Assembly (NCBI GenBank): GCA_011391185.1
Contig: JAABRB010000099.1
Span: forward strand, 1-10,125
DNA: 10,125 nt
Reading direction: 5' to 3'
Origin: Betaproteobacteria bacterium
GTDB taxonomy: Bacteria > Pseudomonadota > Gammaproteobacteria > Burkholderiales > SG8-39
A model generated the notes under the pieces. It was given only the letters and a program-made list of their open reading frames with translations. It was not told the DNA's origin and searched no databases. Below, piece after piece: positions 6,817 through 10,125 of this stretch. Position 1 is the stretch's first letter. The number at the start of each line of letters is the position of its first letter. The position numbers and the translations under genes were made by a program.

Positions 6817-7254
6817 CTATCCGCGCGCCACGACCGAGCTGTCGATGATGCGCACCTTTTCGCCGACGCCATATCCGGGTACGGTCGGCTGCGAGATCGT
6901 TCGGTACGAGCCGTCGTCCATCCGGATGGTCACGCGATAAACGGTGTTCTTGCTCACCTGTTTTTCGAATTCGTGACCGGCCGCCGCAGCGCCCTTCACC
7001 TCCAGAGCGCGTACCGACTCGACGGTGCCACAGGTCGCGCAGGGTTGCGTCGGCGCCGAACGCTCGGGTGCGGATGCCGGGCGCATCGGCTCGACCGGAT
7101 TTCCGGCAGGTTTCTGCGCCTTCTGCAGGGGTAGCGAGCCGGCGAGTGGCACGCGTCCCGCCGTAGCGGCGATGCCCAAGAGGCTCACGATCACCACGGT
7201 CGCGGCGGCGCCTACAACGAGGGGACTGAACCGCTTCCTTTCGGACTGCTCCAT
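6817..7254 (-). CDS. SlyB-like envelope protein lacking the glycine zipper
   Basis: The 145-residue protein has a basic N-terminus, one membrane segment (about 11-31, acting as anchor or uncleaved signal), a Pro/Ala-rich linker (35-70) and a small C-terminal domain. The C-terminal part, with CATCGTVESVRALEVKG (72-88) and then VYRVTIRMDDGSYRTI and GYGVGEKVRIID, matches the flanks of glycine-zipper 2TM proteins of the SlyB type. The Gly-rich zipper that normally separates the two blocks is replaced by about nine residues (AAAAGHEFE). It probably sits in the inner membrane with its domain in the periplasm; the function is unknown. The ATG at 7254 has an AGAGGAG ribosome site. A consensus sigma-54 promoter with GlrR-like operators lies upstream, so it is likely controlled by the neighbouring GlrR. 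It has its own terminator. Confidence 0.8.
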   Translation of the reverse strand: MEQSERKRFSPLVVGAAATVVIVSLLGIAATAGRVPLAGSLPLQKAQKPAGNPVEPMRPASAPERSAPTQPCATCGTVESVRALEVKGAAAAGHEFEKQVSKNTVYRVTIRMDDGSYRTISQPTVPGYGVGEKVRIIDSSVVARG

Positions 7255-7314
7255 GAATGCCGACTCCTCTGCACAACCGCCGTACCGGGACAGGGCACGG
7301 CATACCGAACTCTG

Positions 7315-7330
7315 TGCAACACGCGTGCCA
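7315..7330 (-). promoter_or_regulatory. Sigma-54 (-24/-12) promoter of the SlyB-like gene
   Basis: Reading leftward, CTGGCACG-CGTG-TTGCA (7331-7315) matches the RpoN consensus YTGGCACG-N4-TTGCW at every defined position; GG and GC are 10 bases apart as required. The predicted start is near 7304, giving an untranslated leader of about 50 bases before the ATG at 7254. Such promoters need an AAA+ activator, and one (GlrR) is encoded 0.6 kb upstream on the same strand. Confidence 0.85.
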
Positions 7331-7395
7331 GACAGGAGGTTTCTTTTGCGTTCAGAGACTTGAGGAGGAGCCCGCCGCGTTGCCCCATCCGGTGA

Positions 7396-7413
7396 TGTCG
7401 CCGCACCCCGACG
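7396..7413. promoter_or_regulatory. Second GlrR-like operator (7 of 8 match)
   Basis: TGTC-GCCGCACCCC-GACG differs from the palindrome TGTC-N10-GACA in one base. It shares TGTCGCCG with the perfect site 67 bases further upstream. Its centre is about 100 bases before the predicted sigma-54 transcript start, within the normal range of enhancer-type sites. Confidence 0.5.
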
Positions 7414-7462
7414 CGTCGCAGGCGCTTCGAATGCAGGAGCCCGGCCCTTCAGGAAGTTGCGC

Positions 7463-7480
7463 TGTCGCCGGCGGACGACA
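7463..7480. promoter_or_regulatory. GlrR-like operator (perfect TGTC-N10-GACA)
   Basis: TGTC-GCCGGCGGAC-GACA is an exact copy of the palindrome reported for GlrR upstream of enterobacterial glmY. Its centre is about 168 bases before the predicted sigma-54 transcript start. With the weaker copy at 7396-7413 it would form the upstream activating sequence. No other gene-like content was seen in 7255-7555. Confidence 0.65.
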
Positions 7481-7555
7481 GACGCAGCGTCATATGCCGC
7501 GCGACTGGTGGACGGCGGAAAGCAGGCACGCCCGCAGCGCGATGCGGAACGTGAA

Positions 7556-7882
7556 CTAGTTCGCTTTCTGCGGACTGCAATAGTCGAAGCCGTCGCCCCA
7601 GCCTGCGGCGTACTGCCCGCTTGCCCCGGATGGCGCGCCGGTGCGGCCGGCGCGCACGGCGGTGCACCCGTCCGTGAACCCGCGCCGGAACTCCGGCGGA
7701 AAGCCGGACAGGTTGATGGCGCGCGTCACGGTGTCGGGATTCTCCGCCCCCGGCCGGACCGGATCGGTCGCGCTGCAGGCAGCGAGCGCAAGGACTCCGG
7801 CCAGGAGCCACCCGCCAACCGCGCGATGCGGCGGGCGAGTCCGACCGCCGCCGGAGAGCTTGCCCCGAACGGTATGGGCCAC
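7556..7882 (-). CDS. Small lipoprotein of unknown function, coupled to glrR
   Basis: The 108-residue product begins with a basic region, then a hydrophobic stretch (24-35) ending in the lipobox L33-A-A-C36, so it should be lipidated at C36 and exported. The mature part carries GFPPEFRRGFTDGC (C73) and YAAGWGDGFDYC (C102). The repeated G-F/W-x-D-G motif near each Cys suggests a compact fold, perhaps with a disulfide. Short lipoproteins with a GYxDGC...GWxDGxxxC pattern occur in other Proteobacteria without known function. The start is GTG at 7882, only 2 bases after the glrR stop, so it is probably translated from the glrR message; no better start was seen. It ends in TAG at 7556, and no clear terminator follows. 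Confidence 0.75.
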   Translation of the reverse strand: MAHTVRGKLSGGGRTRPPHRAVGGWLLAGVLALAACSATDPVRPGAENPDTVTRAINLSGFPPEFRRGFTDGCTAVRAGRTGAPSGASGQYAAGWGDGFDYCSPQKAN

Positions 7883-7884
7883 GC

Positions 7885-9264
7885 TCAGGGCCTCGCCTCT
7901 TTGAACATCGCCGGTTGCAGCTGATGGCGCTCGAGCAGCTTGTAGAACTCGGTCCGGTTACGCCGCGCCAGACGCGCGGCCTTCGTCACGTTCCCGCTGG
8001 TGATGCGCAGCAGCCGGATCAGGTAGTCGCGCTCGAACGTACGCTTCGCTTCGTCGAGCGGCGTCAGTCCCTGGGGCTCGGCCCGCAGCGCGGACTGCAC
8101 CAGTGTTGCCGGGATGATGCCGCCGGTCGAGAGTGCCACCGACTGCTCGATCACGTTCTGGAGCTGGCGTACGTTGCCCGGCCACATTGCGCCGATCAGG
8201 AGCTCGAGCGCTTCCGGGGCAAATGCGCGCACATCCTTCGAATAGCGCTTCGCGACCAGTTTGAGGAAGTGCTGTGCGAGCGGAACGATGTCCTCGCGGC
8301 GATCCGCCAACGCCGGCAACCGGAACGACACGACGTTCAGCCGATAGTAAAGGTCCTCGCGGAACTCGCCGCTCGCCACGCGCGCTTCCAGGTCGCGATG
8401 CGTCGCCGAGATGATCCGTACATCCACCGACACGGTCTGCGTGGCGCCCACCGGCCGCACTTCGCGGTCCTGCAGGGTACGCAGGAGCTTCGCCTGCAGG
8501 GCGAGCGGCATGTCGCCGATCTCGTCGAGAAAGATGGTGCCGCCGTCCGCGGCCTGAAACAGGCCCTTGTGATCGTAACTCGCGCCGGTGAAGGCGCCCT
8601 TGCGGTGCCCGAAAAGCTCCGATTCGAGCAGCGGCTCCGGGATCGCCGCGCAGTTCACGGTGACGAACGGCCCCGCCGAGCGCGGGCTCGCGATGTGGAT
8701 CGCACGCGCGAGCAGCTCCTTGCCCGTGCCGCTCGCGCCGTAAACGAGCACGGACGCGTCCGAACGGGAGACGAGATTCGCCTGCCGGAGCAGATCCTCC
8801 ATCACGGGATTGGCGGTGACGATTCCAGCGCGCCACGCGGCGCTTTCCGGCGAGGTCCCCCCGACGGACAGTCGAATCGCCTGCGCGACCTGATCGAGCA
8901 GGGCCTTGCCGTCGAACGGCTTCGGGACGAATCCGAACACGCCGCGCCGCGTCGCATCGACGGCCTCCGGGATGGTGCCGTGCGCAGTCAGGATGATCAC
9001 CGGGAGGGTCGGCGCCGACGTCCGTATCGCATCGAAGAGCGCCAGACCGTCCATGCCCCCCATCTTGAGGTCGGTGATCACGACCTCGGGCCGCGCGATC
9101 GCAATCGCCGCCAGCGCCTTTTCGCCGCTGTCGGCGGAATGCACCGCGTAGCCGGCCGCGGAGAGCCGCATGCCGAGCAGCCTCAGGATATCGGGATCGT
9201 CGTCGACGATCAGAACGTTGTGTTGCGCCACTGGAGTCCCGGGTGTTCCCATGTTCGGTGTCAT
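7885..9264 (-). CDS. glrR: Sigma-54-dependent response regulator GlrR (QseF)
   Basis: GlrR is the DNA-binding partner of the sensor GlrK and activates RpoN promoters; in enterobacteria its targets include the small RNA gene glmY. The 459-residue protein has a receiver domain (16-130: D21-D23, phospho-acceptor D65, T93, K115). The AAA+ domain has Walker A GASGTGKE (176-183), the sigma-54 contact loop GAFTGA (223-228), Walker [11 protein letters not shown] (241-250) and the [10 protein letters not shown] segment. A Fis-type helix-turn-helix ends the protein (about 405-445, [22 protein letters not shown]), as is typical for GlrR. Length is near the 444 of E. coli. The ATG at 9264 overlaps the stop of the preceding lipoprotein gene (ATGA); an ATG four codons later is also possible. 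A sigma-54 promoter and GlrR-type palindromes lie in the same strand region downstream. Confidence 0.94.
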   Translation of the reverse strand: MTPNMGTPGTPVAQHNVLIVDDDPDILRLLGMRLSAAGYAVHSADSGEKALAAIAIARPEVVITDLKMGGMDGLALFDAIRTSAPTLPVIILTAHGTIPEAVDATRRGVFGFVPKPFDGKALLDQVAQAIRLSVGGTSPESAAWRAGIVTANPVMEDLLRQANLVSRSDASVLVYGASGTGKELLARAIHIASPRSAGPFVTVNCAAIPEPLLESELFGHRKGAFTGASYDHKGLFQAADGGTIFLDEIGDMPLALQAKLLRTLQDREVRPVGATQTVSVDVRIISATHRDLEARVASGEFREDLYYRLNVVSFRLPALADRREDIVPLAQHFLKLVAKRYSKDVRAFAPEALELLIGAMWPGNVRQLQNVIEQSVALSTGGIIPATLVQSALRAEPQGLTPLDEAKRTFERDYLIRLLRITSGNVTKAARLARRNRTEFYKLLERHQLQPAMFKEARP

Positions 9265-9758
9265 TGTCGCGCCGGCGGCGCCGGCTGCCCTCTCTCGATG
9301 ATGGTCCGCTCGACGGCACGCAGGGCGTCGAGCTGCTCCTTGAGCTGCTCCGCACGACCGCGCGAATGGATGCGCTCGGCAAGCTGCCCGTGCAGGATCG
9401 CGCCGAACTGGCGCAGCCTGTCGTACGACGGGCCGGCCCGGGAGTATGGCTCGAGCAGGCTCATTGCACGGACGTCGTCCTGATAGGGTGTCCCCGGCAT
9501 GGAGGCCAGCATTGCGACGCGTATGCGATTGTAGGGAGTGGGGTCGCGGGAAAACGTCCGGCTCGCGCCCGCGTACTCCCGGCGCTGGTTCTCGGGCGAC
9601 ATGGCCGCGACCCGACTGTAATAGCCGACCAGATCGGAGAGCTGCGTCACGTCGTCGGGAACCGGGACCTGGACGCTCTGGGGCGCAGTGCACGCCGCGA
9701 CGGCGAACGCCGCGACACACCCGAGAAGTCCCCGCAGCGCGCGTCTTCCGCGACTCAC
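9261..9758 (-). CDS. qseG: QseG-like lipoprotein of the GlrK/GlrR system
   Basis: The 165-residue protein has a signal peptide ([10 protein letters not shown], then [13 protein letters not shown]) with lipobox V20-A-A-C23, predicting a lipidated envelope protein. The mature part is helical, with [27 protein letters not shown] and a charged C-terminal helix that could form a coiled coil ([24 protein letters not shown]). In enterobacteria the outer-membrane lipoprotein QseG, encoded between the kinase and the regulator, binds the kinase QseE/GlrK and modulates it. The same position, length class and features support that role here, though the sequence itself is variable. The start is GTG at 9758, overlapping the kinase stop (GTGA); the end overlaps the glrR ATG. 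The three proteins are probably made from one message. Confidence 0.85.
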   Translation of the reverse strand: MSRGRRALRGLLGCVAAFAVAACTAPQSVQVPVPDDVTQLSDLVGYYSRVAAMSPENQRREYAGASRTFSRDPTPYNRIRVAMLASMPGTPYQDDVRAMSLLEPYSRAGPSYDRLRQFGAILHGQLAERIHSRGRAEQLKEQLDALRAVERTIIERGQPAPPARQ

Positions 9759-10125
9759 GCGGTGCCCTCACTGATCGGCAACCTGACCCGGAAGTGCGCA
9801 CCGGTGGCGGCATCGACGAGCTCGATCGTGCCTTCATGCGCACGCACCAGCTCCTGGGTGATGGCCAGGCCAAGCCCGCTGCCCTGCACCCGCTCGCCCG
9901 GCGCCCGCGCGCCCCGGAAGAACCAGTCGAACACTTTCTCGCGGTTCTCGTGCGCGATGCCCGGACCGCAGTCGATCACGTCGACGCACGCGGCGCCGTC
10001 CGATTGCGAGACGCCGATCGTGATCGTGCCGCCTACGGGCGAGTGCTTGACCGCATTCGACACGAGATTGTCGAGCAGAGTGCGCAGCTTGTCGCGATCG
10101 GCAACGACGGGCGTCGGGTATGCCG
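9755..10125 (-). CDS. glrK: Sensor histidine kinase GlrK (QseE), C-terminal part (cut by window edge)
   Basis: The visible 122 residues are the ATP-binding domain of a membrane histidine kinase that phosphorylates GlrR. Seen in order are the N box [15 protein letters not shown]1 box [10 protein letters not shown] box FDWFFRG and G2 box [18 protein letters not shown], ending in [12 protein letters not shown]. The reading frame is open to the window edge, so the sensor segment, membrane spans and phospho-accepting histidine are outside. A GTG at 10063 falls within the N box and is not the real start. The naming as GlrK rests mainly on gene order (kinase, QseG-like lipoprotein, GlrR) because the kinase core alone is not specific. 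The stop TGA overlaps the next start. Confidence 0.88.
   Translation of the reverse strand, partial: AYPTPVVADRDKLRTLLDNLVSNAVKHSPVGGTITIGVSQSDGAACVDVIDCGPGIAHENREKVFDWFFRGARAPGERVQGSGLGLAITQELVRAHEGTIELVDAATGAHFRVRLPISEGTA

Noticed and set aside
7257..7559. 100-codon plus-strand open frame in the gap between the SlyB-like gene and the small lipoprotein
   Set aside because: No ribosome site, hydrophobic core or domain was seen, and it covers the sigma-54 promoter and operators.
7915..9483. Long open frame of 522 codons on the plus strand, antisense to glrR and qseG
   Set aside because: It is a GC-rich shadow of two clearly recognisable genes; its translation is Arg-, His- and Gln-rich with no family signature.
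9265..9873. Upstream extension of the glrR reading frame
   Set aside because: It overlaps the QseG-like lipoprotein in another frame, and the receiver domain begins normally after the ATG at 9264.

Overview
The window is GC-rich, densely packed bacterial chromosome. Gene content and order point to a betaproteobacterium, most likely Burkholderiales-like: the xseB-ispA-dxs block, a Rieske oxygenase divergent from xseB, and a GlrK-QseG-GlrR signalling cluster. This placement is inferred from gene families only. No insertion sequence, phage, CRISPR, tRNA or rRNA was seen.

Left part (1-1731, minus strand): xseB, ispA and the 5' part of dxs, read right to left. These are the exonuclease VII small subunit, farnesyl diphosphate synthase and DXP synthase. 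xseB and ispA overlap by 20 bases. A candidate sigma-70 promoter for the block lies at 1772-1801.

Middle part (1930-6441, plus strand): five co-directional genes. They are an orphan Rieske oxygenase alpha subunit, a two-domain mercaptopyruvate-type sulfurtransferase, a DUF2784 membrane protein, a receiver-Ser/Thr kinase fusion, and thyA. Gaps are 37, 1, 18 and 7 bases, so at least the last four look like one transcription unit.

Right part (6448-10125, minus strand): the 3' end of a GlrK/QseE-type sensor kinase, a QseG-like lipoprotein and the sigma-54 activator GlrR are joined by 4-base stop/start overlaps. A small lipoprotein gene starts 2 bases after glrR. Next comes a 301-base gap, then a gene for a membrane-anchored SlyB-like protein that lacks the usual glycine zipper.

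The most interesting signal is in that gap. It holds a consensus -24/-12 sigma-54 promoter (TGGCAC-N5-TTGCA, 7315-7330). Upstream are one perfect TGTC-N10-GACA palindrome (7463-7480) and one 7-of-8 copy (7396-7413). TGTC-N10-GACA is the operator known for enterobacterial GlrR. The layout therefore suggests a self-contained circuit: GlrK senses, QseG modulates, and GlrR with RpoN switches on the adjacent envelope gene. This is a prediction from sequence, not a demonstrated regulon.

Between that gene's terminator (6694-6725) and thyA is a second unit: a TTGACA promoter-like element, about 130 bases without a convincing reading frame, two hairpins, and a strong minus-strand terminator next to the thyA stop. 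It is a candidate small RNA gene convergent with thyA.
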